A stretch of DNA of 13,771 bases from NCBI GenBank assembly GCA_937892915.1, contig CALBIC010000182.1, positions 1 through 13,771 on the forward strand, in the 5' to 3' direction. The DNA comes from UBA5972 sp002430125 (GTDB lineage: Bacteria; Pseudomonadota; Alphaproteobacteria; Rhodobacterales; Rhodobacteraceae). Both the position numbers and the translations under genes were made by a program. Numbering within the stretch: the first letter of the stretch is position 1; every line of letters starts with the position of its first letter. Positions 7,740-13,771 of this stretch are shown one piece after another. The notes under the pieces are model-generated. The model ran no database searches, was not told the DNA's origin, and saw only the letters and a program-made list of their open reading frames with translations.

Positions 7740-8204
7740 TCAGTCTTCGGGTTCTATCAGCAGCGACATGCCGTCTGCCCCGATGATCTTAACGGTGGCA
7801 CCGCGCTTGGACGATGTGCCGTTTTGCCAGACCGCATGCCAGCGCACGCCATCTACGGTGACTGAACCTTCGGGCCCAATAAACTCCTGAACCTGCGCGT
7901 GCCGCCCGACCATCAGGTTAGCGCGCGAGTTCAGATTATCGGACGCCCCATCGGTTTCGCCGAAACGATGCAACAGATACCGCCCTGCAAATGTCAGGAC
8001 AACGGCAAGGATTGCGAAAACCGCGATCTGAATCTCGCCTGACGTGCCGGGAGCCACAATCAGAAACAAACCAACAGCAATAGCGGCCAGTGCTGGCCAG
8101 ATCAGGAAAAATGACATGGTCGCCATTTCGACCACGCCCAAGGCAATACCAAAAGCAATCCACCACCAAGGCGATATATCGGTCAGGAAAGTGAACAACT
8201 GCAT
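7740..8204 (-). CDS. NfeD-family membrane protein
   Basis: NfeD-type proteins are partners of SPFH/band-7 proteins in bacterial membranes. The 154 aa hold three hydrophobic segments (about 13-28, 31-52 and 58-78), then a soluble C-terminal OB-fold domain (about 92-152) with VGRHAQVQEFIGPEGSVTVDG, the NfeD signature. This is the short form without the N-terminal ClpP-like protease domain. The ATG lies nine bases downstream of the SPFH gene stop, and its ribosome site AGGGG overlaps that stop (TAGGGG), so the two are translationally coupled. E. coli YbbK/QmcA with its NfeD partner is the best-known analogue. It probably sits in the inner membrane with the OB domain in the cytoplasm. Confidence 0.9.
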   Translation of the reverse strand: MQLFTFLTDISPWWWIAFGIALGVVEMATMSFFLIWPALAAIAVGLFLIVAPGTSGEIQIAVFAILAVVLTFAGRYLLHRFGETDGASDNLNSRANLMVGRHAQVQEFIGPEGSVTVDGVRWHAVWQNGTSSKRGATVKIIGADGMSLLIEPED

Positions 8205-8213
8205 GCGGCGCCC

Positions 8214-9152
8214 CTAGGTTTTCTTTTCAGATGTGGCTTTGGCGATGTCAGCGATGCCCGCGATCGAGCCAAGCAGACCAGCAGCCTCGAGCGGGATCAT
8301 CACGGTTTTTGAATTCGGCGAGGCTGCGATATCGCGCAAGGCTTCGGTGTATTTCTGCGCGACGAAATAATTGATCGCCTGAATGTCACCAGCCGCAATG
8401 GCTTTTGAAACCATTTCGGTGGCTTTCGCTTCGGCCTCGGCCAGACGTTCACGCGCCAAAGCGTCCAGAAACGCGGCTTCCTTGCGACCTTCGGCCTCCC
8501 GGATGCGGGCTTCGCGTTCGCCCTCGGCCTTTAGGATGGCGGATTGTTTGTGGCCTTCGGCCTGTAAAATATCGGCGCGCTTGGTACGTTCGGCCTTCAT
8601 CTGGCGCGCCATCGCTTCGTTGATATCCGGCGGCGGTGCGAGGTCTTTGATTTCAACGCGGGTGACCTTAACGCCCCACGGGTTTGAGGCCTGATCAATC
8701 ACGGTTAACAGTTTGTGGTTGATTGAATCGCGGTTTGACAGGCTTTCATCCAGATCCATCGCGCCGATGACAGACCGGATATTGGTCATCGACAGGTTGC
8801 TGAGGGCATGTTCCAGATTGCGCACTTCATAGGCCGCGCGGGCTGCATCAACCACCTGATAAAACGCAACTGCGTCGGCGGCGACCATGGCGTTGTCTTT
8901 GGTGATGACTTCCTGGCTGGGGATATCCAGCACGGTTTCCATCATGTTGATTTTCGCCCCGACCTTATCCATCAAGGGGATCAGGAACCTGAGACCGGGT
9001 TTCAGGGTGCGCGTGTAACGACCGAACCGCTCGACAGTCCAGTTATCACCTTGCGGCACTGATTTCACCATCAGATAGATTAAAATGATGGCAAAAACCA
9101 GAATAACCAATGCGGTTATACCGGTTGAACTACCCGAAATGACTTGATCCAT
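8214..9152 (-). CDS. qmcA: SPFH/band-7 (stomatin/QmcA-like) membrane scaffold protein
   Basis: This 312-aa protein has an N-terminal membrane anchor (about 11-29), then an SPFH domain (about 32-190: PQGDNWTVERFGRYTRTL, GLRFLIPLMDKVG, DIPSQEVITKDNAMV). A charged coiled coil follows (about 185-250: QAEGHKQSAILKAEGEREAR), and the hydrophobic C-terminal end is rich in G and A (287-304). SPFH proteins oligomerise into cage-like membrane microdomain scaffolds and regulate membrane proteases. The frame is open further upstream to 9422, but that part would overlap the divergent gene and is not family-like. The ATG at 9150-9152 has a GGGGG ribosome site and gives the canonical N-terminus. It leads the two-gene operon with nfeD. 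The symbol qmcA is used for similarity; specific function is unproven. Confidence 0.92.
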   Translation of the reverse strand: MDQVISGSSTGITALVILVFAIILIYLMVKSVPQGDNWTVERFGRYTRTLKPGLRFLIPLMDKVGAKINMMETVLDIPSQEVITKDNAMVAADAVAFYQVVDAARAAYEVRNLEHALSNLSMTNIRSVIGAMDLDESLSNRDSINHKLLTVIDQASNPWGVKVTRVEIKDLAPPPDINEAMARQMKAERTKRADILQAEGHKQSAILKAEGEREARIREAEGRKEAAFLDALARERLAEAEAKATEMVSKAIAAGDIQAINYFVAQKYTEALRDIAASPNSKTVMIPLEAAGLLGSIAGIADIAKATSEKKT

Positions 9153-9197
9153 AATTACCCCCAAATGGCACAGATGCAGCGAAAACGCTGAGGCCCG

Positions 9198-9225
9198 ATT
9201 ATGGCAGGTTCCGCGCAGCTTGAAA
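9198..9225 (-). promoter_or_regulatory. Candidate qmcA promoter
   Basis: On the minus strand a CATAAT -10-like hexamer (9198-9203) has TTTCAA (9220-9225) 16 bases upstream as a weak -35. It would start transcription about 40 bases before the qmcA ATG. A small CAGCG-aaaa-CGCTG hairpin (9177-9190) lies in the resulting leader. The -10 is good and the -35 poor. Confidence 0.35.
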
Positions 9226-9250
9226 GCGGTTTTATTGTGGCAAACTTGTC

Positions 9251-9281
9251 GGTTGGCAACCTTCGGCAAGCAAAGTATGTT
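9251..9281 (+). promoter_or_regulatory. Sigma70-type promoter of the MotA-like/MotB-like operon, with overlapping palindrome
   Basis: TTGGCA (9253-9258) and TATGTT (9276-9281) are separated by exactly 17 bp and match five and four of six consensus bases. Transcription would start near 9288, leaving a leader of about 28 bases with CAGGGG before the ATG at 9316. The -35 lies inside the 11-base inverted repeat GGTTGgCAACC (9251-9261), which could be an operator; this is inference. Confidence 0.6.
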
Positions 9282-9315
9282 CCGGTAAAGAAAACGCCAA
9301 ACAGGGGCATTTTTA

Positions 9316-10551
9316 ATGACCAGCGCCGAACGCGAGGCCGAGCCGCAGTTTTCCCAGCCGGTGCGCCAGATTTTTACGATGCTGGTGGTGATGGGGCTTG
9401 TCGGGACCGGAACATGGTTCATGATGCCGCTGGTCTGGCCAGTTTTTCTGTCATCGCCTTATCTTAACGGCTTTATCGCCGGTGTTTTTGTCTTGGGCGT
9501 CGTCGCCGGTTTCTGGCAGGTTTTGGGGCTGATTTCCGCAGTCAGCTGGATCGAAGGTTTTGCGATGAACCGGGCGGGGCATGAATTTGTCGTTCCGCCG
9601 CGACTGTTGTCGTCTTTGGCCACGTTGTTGCGGTCACGCAGCGCGCGGATGCAGATCAGCGCATCATCGTCGAAATCCATTCTGGACAGTATGGCAACCC
9701 GGTTGGATGAAACCCGCGAGATCACGCGATACTTGATTAACCTGCTGATCTTTTTGGGCCTTTTGGGGACGTTTTATGGCCTTGCGACCACGGTTCCGGC
9801 AGTGGTTGAAACCATCCGTGCCCTTGCTCCGTCTGAAGGCGAAGCCGCGACTGATGTTTTTGGGCGGTTGATGACTGGTTTGGAAAAACAGTTGGGCGGT
9901 ATGGGCACGGCATTTGGTTCGTCCTTGCTGGGTTTGGCCGGGTCTTTGGTTGTTGGGCTGCTGGAACTGTTCACTGGCCACGCGCAAAACCGGTTTTACC
10001 GCGAACTTGAGGAATGGTTATCAACCATCACCCGTGTCGGGTTTTCGTCGGGCGATATCGATCCGGACACGCAAGGGCGTGGCTATGAATCAGACGCATC
10101 GGCAATTGCTTTTCACCGGGTGGCGGAAAGTATTGAGGAATTGCACAAAACCTTTATCCGCGCCGAAGGTACACAGGCGGATACTGCCGAACGGATTGCC
10201 GGTTTAACGCGGGTGATGCAGGACCTCAGCAAGAAACTGACCGCGCAGCAAGGTGACGAAACCGCCCGCAAGCAAGCCGATGAACAAACCGCGATTTTGG
10301 CGCGCATTGCGGCCAGTCAGGAACGGGTCGCCACTTTGATGCAGGCGCAAAGCGAAGAAGCGGTGGATGCCGAAAGCCGGATGCGGCTGCGCAGTATCGA
10401 CGTGCAATTGCTGCGGATTCTTGAGGAAATGTCGGCAGGCCGGCAGGATACCATCGCCGAATTGCGTGCCGACCTTGCGGCGGTGGACAAATCCATTCGC
10501 GGCCTCAGCCGCCGTCCGCCTCAGGTGCCCAACCTGCGCGACCGGGGCTAG
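9316..10551 (+). CDS. MotA/TolQ/ExbB-family proton channel-like protein with cytoplasmic helical tail
   Basis: The 411-aa inner-membrane protein has four predicted transmembrane helices: about 20-45, 52-77, 138-165 and 194-220. A cytoplasmic loop separates the second and third, as in MotA. TM3 (LIFLGLLGTFYGLATTVPA) and TM4 (MGTAFGSSLLGLAGSLVVGL) carry the small/polar pattern of MotA/ExbB channels, including T152 and T198. In this superfamily five such subunits surround two MotB/ExbD/TolR-type subunits and use ion flow to turn or move them. The C-terminal 190 residues (about 221-411) are a charged, mostly helical cytoplasmic tail, longer than in TolQ or ExbB and recalling a shortened ZorA tail. 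Its partner starts three bases downstream. The neighbourhood lacks flagellar, tol, tonB or zorC/D/E genes, so it is an orphan motor of unknown role. Confidence 0.82.
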   Translation: MTSAEREAEPQFSQPVRQIFTMLVVMGLVGTGTWFMMPLVWPVFLSSPYLNGFIAGVFVLGVVAGFWQVLGLISAVSWIEGFAMNRAGHEFVVPPRLLSSLATLLRSRSARMQISASSSKSILDSMATRLDETREITRYLINLLIFLGLLGTFYGLATTVPAVVETIRALAPSEGEAATDVFGRLMTGLEKQLGGMGTAFGSSLLGLAGSLVVGLLELFTGHAQNRFYRELEEWLSTITRVGFSSGDIDPDTQGRGYESDASAIAFHRVAESIEELHKTFIRAEGTQADTAERIAGLTRVMQDLSKKLTAQQGDETARKQADEQTAILARIAASQERVATLMQAQSEEAVDAESRMRLRSIDVQLLRILEEMSAGRQDTIAELRADLAAVDKSIRGLSRRPPQVPNLRDRG

Positions 10552-10554
10552 GCC

Positions 10555-13083
10555 ATGGCCTCGATCCGACGTCGCGGAAACGGGATCAGCGCCAGTATCT
10601 GGCCGGGTTTTGTCGATGCAATGACGGCTTTGTTGCTGGTTCTGATGTTCGTTCTGACAATCTTTATGATTGTGCAGTTCGTGCTGCGGGACACCATTTC
10701 AACACAAGACACCCAGCTAAACTATCTAAGCCAGCAGGTCGCCAGTCTTGCCGAGGCGTTGGGGTTGGAACAACAGAAGTCCGACGGGCTGGAAACCGAA
10801 GTTGAAAAGCTGGATGTCGAGTTGACGGACGCGCGCTCGCAGGCCGAAATTCAGGTGGCGTTGATTGCGACGCTGTCACAGCAAACCAAAAATCAGGCGG
10901 TCAAGATCACCGCGTTTGAAGCGCAGATTACCAGTTTTGAATCACAGGTTGCATCCCTGCTGGCGGAAAAAAACCAGTTGATTGTCGACAACACCAAGCT
11001 TGACGCCGAGATTGATTCCGCCAAGGCCGAAGTGGTGTCGATGGCCGCGCGGATTACCGAGGCCGAGGCCGCCAATTTGCGGGTGATGAATGAAAAAGAA
11101 GCCCTGCAACTGGCATTAGCCAAGGCGCGCGACGAAATTGACGCCACGGTCGAAGAGGCTCGGTTAGCAGCGGCAAAGCGCGAGGCGATGGAGGCTTTGA
11201 TCGCTCAAACGCAGTCTGAACTGGCGCAGAAAGAAACGTCGTTACAGGCGACTTTGGCTGCCCTTGGGGAAAGTCGCGCAGCTTTGGCCAATCAGGAGAC
11301 CTCGTTGGCGACGGCATTGGCAGCCCTTGCGAATACTGAAACTGATCTTGCGCAAAAGGACACGTCACTGTTAGCGGCCTTGGCGGCACTGTCTGAAACC
11401 AAGGCGGTGTTGGCTGAAAAAGATGCGTCCCTACAAGCCGCAGTTACCACGCTGGTGCAAACCAAGGCTGATCTGGAACAACAACTGACGCATATGGCCG
11501 CCGAGTTGGCGGCCAGTCAGGCAGCGCATCAAGGCGAATCGCAAACGGTTGCTGCCATGCAGGCGCGGCTGGATGTGCTTGAAAAGGGCCTGAGCGACAG
11601 CGAAAAGGAACGCTTGGCGGTTGAAGCGGCAGCTGCCAGGTTGCGGGTGGAACTTGAAGCCTCAAAATCCACGCTCAGCACCGAAGAAAAGGCCCGCTTG
11701 GTTGAAGCGGCTGCTGCCGTCGCGTTGCGCCAGCGGTTGGCGACGGTTGAAACCACGCTAAGTGAGCAGGAAAAAGAGCGGCTTGCAGAAGCCGTCGCAG
11801 CCGAAGTTTTGCGCACACGACTGACCAATACAGAAGTAGCGCTGACCGAACAGGAGAAAGCAAGGTTGGCCGAGGCTGCCGCGGCCGAAGCCCTGCGCGC
11901 CAAACTGAAAAACTCACAAGCCGAACTGACGGCGATGACCCTGGCCTTGGAGGCCCAGCGCAAACAGGCGGAAAACACGCTGACTTTACTGGCCGCAGCC
12001 GAGGCGGCAGCCCATAAACTTGATCTGGCTTTAGCAGCCGCTTTGGTCAGTAAAGAACGCGCCGAAGGGGCCGACCGCGCGGCGGGGCATATCATCAAGG
12101 TGCTGGAAAACGAGCGGGACAATCTGAATTCGCGACTGGCAGTGATCCTTGCCCAGCTTGAGGCGACCGATAGCGAAAGCGGCAATTTTCTGGCGGCGGC
12201 GGACACCAAACGCAGCGAACTTGAAGCGCGCCTTGCGGCTGCCTTGGCGGCCAAGATCGCGGCCGAAACCGCCAGTAGCGACAGCCTGACCAAGGCCGAG
12301 CAGCAGCGCATTTTGTTGGCACAGGCCAATACCGTTTTGCGCGAAGAAAAAGCGCGATCCGCCGTAAGCATGCGGCAGGTCGAAGCATTAAACCAACAAA
12401 CCGCCGCTTTGCGCAAACAGTTGAGCGCGCTGCAGGCCTTGCTGGATGATGCCGTTGCGCGGGACGCCGAAAACGAAGTGCAGATCGCCGCCCTTGGGGC
12501 CAACCTGAACATGGCGCTGGCGCAAACCGCTGCCGAACAAAAGCGCCGCGCGGAACTGGAAGAGGCAGAACGCAAGCGCCTGGAAGAAGAAGCGAAAAGC
12601 CTGAAAGCGCAGGCCAAGAACCTTGAAAGGTTCAAGTCAGAATTTTTTGGCCAGATGCGGGATCTGTTGGCCAATCGCGAAGGCGTACGGATCGTCGGAG
12701 ACCGGTTTGTGTTCTCGTCTGAAGTGCTGTTCAGCGCTGGATCGGTGGATTTGTCAGACGAAGGCAAGGCGCAGATCGCCAAGGTTGCAGGCCTGATACG
12801 GGATGTTTCCGACAAAATCCCGCCCGAGATTGACTGGATACTGCGGGTCGACGGGCACACGGATAACGTGCCGCTGGGGGGGGCCGGGAAATACCATGAC
12901 AATTGGGAACTCAGCCAGGGCCGCGCCTTGTCGGTTGTGCGTTATATGATTGATTTCCTTGAAATTCCGTCAAACCGTCTGGCCGCGACCGGGTTTGGGG
13001 AATTCCAACCTATCAATTCAGACGACACCCCGGAAGCACGCGCCCAAAATCGGCGGATCGAGCTGAAATTCACCGAGCGTTAA
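10555..13083 (+). CDS. MotB-like protein: one TM segment, very long periplasmic coiled coil, C-terminal OmpA/MotB peptidoglycan-binding domain
   Basis: The 842 aa are arranged as follows. The basic N-terminus (SIRRRG) implies a cytoplasmic start. One transmembrane helix (about 17-43, WPGFVDAMTALLLV) has D21 where MotB, TolR and ExbD hold the essential ion-binding aspartate. An alanine/glutamate/leucine-rich coiled coil (about 48-700) follows, with 21- and 28-residue tandem repeats. The C-terminal OmpA/MotB domain (about 711-842) has GHTDN (767-771) and NWELSQGRA (783-791); D770 and R790 correspond to the diaminopimelate-binding pair. No proline occurs from residue 18 to 755. MotB has roughly 300 aa, so the rod accounts for most of the excess. 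The protein should cross from the inner membrane to peptidoglycan. Generic automated labels would be OmpA family or peptidoglycan-binding protein. It is cotranscribed with the MotA-like gene. Confidence 0.85.
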   Translation: MASIRRRGNGISASIWPGFVDAMTALLLVLMFVLTIFMIVQFVLRDTISTQDTQLNYLSQQVASLAEALGLEQQKSDGLETEVEKLDVELTDARSQAEIQVALIATLSQQTKNQAVKITAFEAQITSFESQVASLLAEKNQLIVDNTKLDAEIDSAKAEVVSMAARITEAEAANLRVMNEKEALQLALAKARDEIDATVEEARLAAAKREAMEALIAQTQSELAQKETSLQATLAALGESRAALANQETSLATALAALANTETDLAQKDTSLLAALAALSETKAVLAEKDASLQAAVTTLVQTKADLEQQLTHMAAELAASQAAHQGESQTVAAMQARLDVLEKGLSDSEKERLAVEAAAARLRVELEASKSTLSTEEKARLVEAAAAVALRQRLATVETTLSEQEKERLAEAVAAEVLRTRLTNTEVALTEQEKARLAEAAAAEALRAKLKNSQAELTAMTLALEAQRKQAENTLTLLAAAEAAAHKLDLALAAALVSKERAEGADRAAGHIIKVLENERDNLNSRLAVILAQLEATDSESGNFLAAADTKRSELEARLAAALAAKIAAETASSDSLTKAEQQRILLAQANTVLREEKARSAVSMRQVEALNQQTAALRKQLSALQALLDDAVARDAENEVQIAALGANLNMALAQTAAEQKRRAELEEAERKRLEEEAKSLKAQAKNLERFKSEFFGQMRDLLANREGVRIVGDRFVFSSEVLFSAGSVDLSDEGKAQIAKVAGLIRDVSDKIPPEIDWILRVDGHTDNVPLGGAGKYHDNWELSQGRALSVVRYMIDFLEIPSNRLAATGFGEFQPINSDDTPEARAQNRRIELKFTER
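11221..11472 (+). repeat. Four tandem 21-residue (63-base) coiled-coil repeats
   Basis: Protein residues 223-306 of the MotB-like protein are four consecutive 21-aa units beginning LAQKETSL, LANQETSL, LAQKDTSL and LAEKDASL, each continuing with an alanine/leucine stretch and a T/S-rich end. A degenerate fifth unit may follow at 307-327. Twenty-one residues equal three heptads, so copies can be added without breaking the coiled-coil register. The DNA copies have diverged at silent sites. Confidence 0.85.
11569..11904 (+). repeat. Four tandem 28-residue (84-base) coiled-coil repeats
   Basis: Residues 339-450 of the MotB-like protein are four 28-aa units with the core L-S/T-x-x-E-K-x-R-L-x-E-A-x-A-A followed by L-R. 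Examples are SDSEKERLAVEAAAARLR and TEQEKARLAEAAAAEALR. Twenty-eight residues equal four heptads. The repeat family differs from the 21-residue one upstream, so it arose by a separate expansion. Confidence 0.85.
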
Positions 13084-13118
13084 GGCCTGTTCTGGTGCTG
13101 AATCGTTGATTTCATCAC

Positions 13119-13145
13119 AAAAAGCCCTTTAAGAAATCAAGGGCT
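13119..13145 (-). terminator. Intrinsic terminator of the M23/LytM-type gene
   Basis: On the minus strand the 7-bp stem AGCCCTT/AAGGGCT (13145-13139 and 13129-13123), with a 9-base loop, is followed by five Ts (13123-13119). The stem begins within the stop codon of the M23-type gene. On the + strand the hairpin lies 40 bases after the MotB-like gene but lacks a following T-run, so termination in that direction is less certain. Confidence 0.7.
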
Positions 13146-13771
13146 ATCTGACGTCCAGCAGTACCTGATTTCGGTCAAAAACCACGCCTGCTCGCAAAAG
13201 CGTGACTTCCCCGGCATAGGGGCCAGTTGGCCATTGCGCGAGCTTGCGTCGCTTTCCCGTCAGACGATAAGCAACCGCACGGCTGCGTTCAATGGTGAAA
13301 TCCTGCTGGACCAGTGTCGCGCCGTCTGGTTGGGTGATGGTAATTTTTACTTCGTCGTTCTTTTGCAGACCAAAGAAATACCCCCAAAAGGTCAGGGCAG
13401 GCGCATCAAGCGGCAGGCTGTCAGTTTCCTGCGGGCCGGAGCGGATGTTTTCAAAGCTTAGCAAGGAAGTCGCAAAACCTGCGGCCAGAATACCGCCGGG
13501 CTGATAGGCTGGCTTTGATTTACATAGCGTTTTTACTGTATCACCGCATGCCCCAGTGCCATCCGGGGCAAAAGGATCGATGACTGCGCCATTGTGCAGA
13601 ACCTGCAGGTAAACATGCGGGAACTGGGTGTTGCCGCTCAGGCCGACCCGGCCCAATTCGCCCCCGGCCTCAATCAGTTGCCCGGGTGCGACGCTGATCG
13701 AACCAAGCCGCATATGACAATTGGTGGGTCTAATTGTAAACCTTTTTTCGAAAACTATGTCTTGGATGGTT
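13144..13771 (-). CDS. M23/LytM-type peptidase family protein, C-terminal part, possibly degenerate
   Basis: The minus-strand frame stops at TAG 13144-13146 and stays open to the window edge, so the N-terminal part is missing. Counting from the ATG at 13711-13713, residues 1-50 match the end of an M23 domain: CHMRLGSISVAPGQLIEAGG, then GRVGLSGNTQFPHVYLQV and GAVIDPFAPDG. The HxH of active M23 enzymes, whose second histidine binds zinc, reads H33-V-Y35. The first H/D zinc ligands would lie upstream of the recognisable part. Residues 60-189 form a beta-rich C-terminal extension I do not recognise, with Ig-like features only suspected. Upstream of 13714 the frame (…FEKRFTIRPTNCH) no longer resembles M23 and GC falls to about 34%. 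It may be a non-catalytic LytM factor or a gene broken by an insertion. ATG 13713 is probably not the native start. Confidence 0.65.
   Translation of the reverse strand, partial: TIQDIVFEKRFTIRPTNCHMRLGSISVAPGQLIEAGGELGRVGLSGNTQFPHVYLQVLHNGAVIDPFAPDGTGACGDTVKTLCKSKPAYQPGGILAAGFATSLLSFENIRSGPQETDSLPLDAPALTFWGYFFGLQKNDEVKITITQPDGATLVQQDFTIERSRAVAYRLTGKRRKLAQWPTGPYAGEVTLLRAGVVFDRNQVLLDVR
13717..13737. repeat. Short inverted repeat at the low-GC right edge
   Basis: ACAATT (13717-13722) and AATTGT (13732-13737) form a perfect 6-bp inverted repeat around a 9-base spacer. It lies exactly where M23 similarity ends and low-GC sequence begins. It could be part of a mobile-element end or an operator, and may be chance in AT-rich DNA. 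Confidence 0.3.

Noticed and set aside
9153..9422. N-terminal extension of the SPFH frame to 402 residues
   Set aside because: It overlaps the divergent MotA-like gene and its promoter. The ATG at 9152 has a strong ribosome site and gives the normal membrane anchor at the N-terminus.
11221..11904. CRISPR-like or non-coding DNA repeats
   Set aside because: Repeat units are in frame, directly adjacent, diverged at silent sites and heptad-multiple. They are protein repeats, not spacer-separated DNA repeats.
11529..12902. A 457-codon open frame on the minus strand inside the MotB-like gene
   Set aside because: It is rich in Ser/Arg/Ala, has no domain, and mirrors the alanine/glutamate/leucine codon pattern of the sense gene. 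This is the usual antisense shadow of a biased coiled-coil gene.
9316..13083. Zorya anti-phage system (zorA/zorB)
   Set aside because: The pair is MotA/MotB-like, but the long helical part is on the MotB-like side. No zorC, zorD or zorE follows; the next gene is an M23-type gene on the opposite strand.

Overview
The window looks like chromosomal core DNA from an alphaproteobacterium of the Rhodobacterales (Rhodobacteraceae/Roseobacter group). The grounds are moderately GC-rich coding DNA, tightly packed short operons, the neighbours xerC–DUF484–fsa facing priA, the hisC–tyrC pair, and a QmcA/NfeD pair beside a MotA-like/MotB-like pair. Genus cannot be told from the sequence alone. No tRNA, rRNA, CRISPR array or complete insertion sequence was seen. 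No gap between genes exceeds about 165 bases.

Layout from left to right. (1) Bases 2-73 are a short + strand reading-frame remnant with an HNH-endonuclease-like RLGQG motif. Its stop codon overlaps that of xerC. (2) A minus-strand operon runs fsa/tal (small transaldolase family) > DUF484 > xerC (site-specific recombinase of dif resolution). (3) priA (replication restart helicase) diverges from fsa across about 110 bp. (4) A + strand operon follows: hisC (histidinol-phosphate/aromatic aminotransferase), tyrC (prephenate/arogenate dehydrogenase) and a secreted extensin-family protein. (5) Convergent with it, on the minus strand, are qmcA-like SPFH/band-7 and nfeD-like genes, a membrane-scaffold pair. 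(6) Divergent from qmcA, with a recognisable sigma70-type promoter, is a two-gene operon. It encodes a four-TM MotA/TolQ/ExbB-type protein and an 842-residue MotB-type protein. The latter has one TM segment with the channel aspartate, a huge proline-free coiled coil containing two families of heptad-multiple tandem repeats, and a C-terminal OmpA/MotB peptidoglycan-binding domain. (7) At the right edge is the C-terminal part of an M23/LytM-type gene on the minus strand, with an intrinsic terminator. Its zinc-binding HxH is degraded to H-V-Y, and its upstream sequence changes abruptly to low GC.

The most interesting part is 8214-13083. An ion-driven-motor-like inner-membrane pair with an outsized periplasmic rod is divergently paired with an SPFH/NfeD membrane scaffold and sits next to a LytM-like envelope protein. 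The motor pair resembles Mot/Tol/Exb/Zor units in parts, but its architecture and neighbours match no flagellar, Tol-Pal, TonB or Zorya locus. A role in envelope mechanics or peptidoglycan remodelling is inference.
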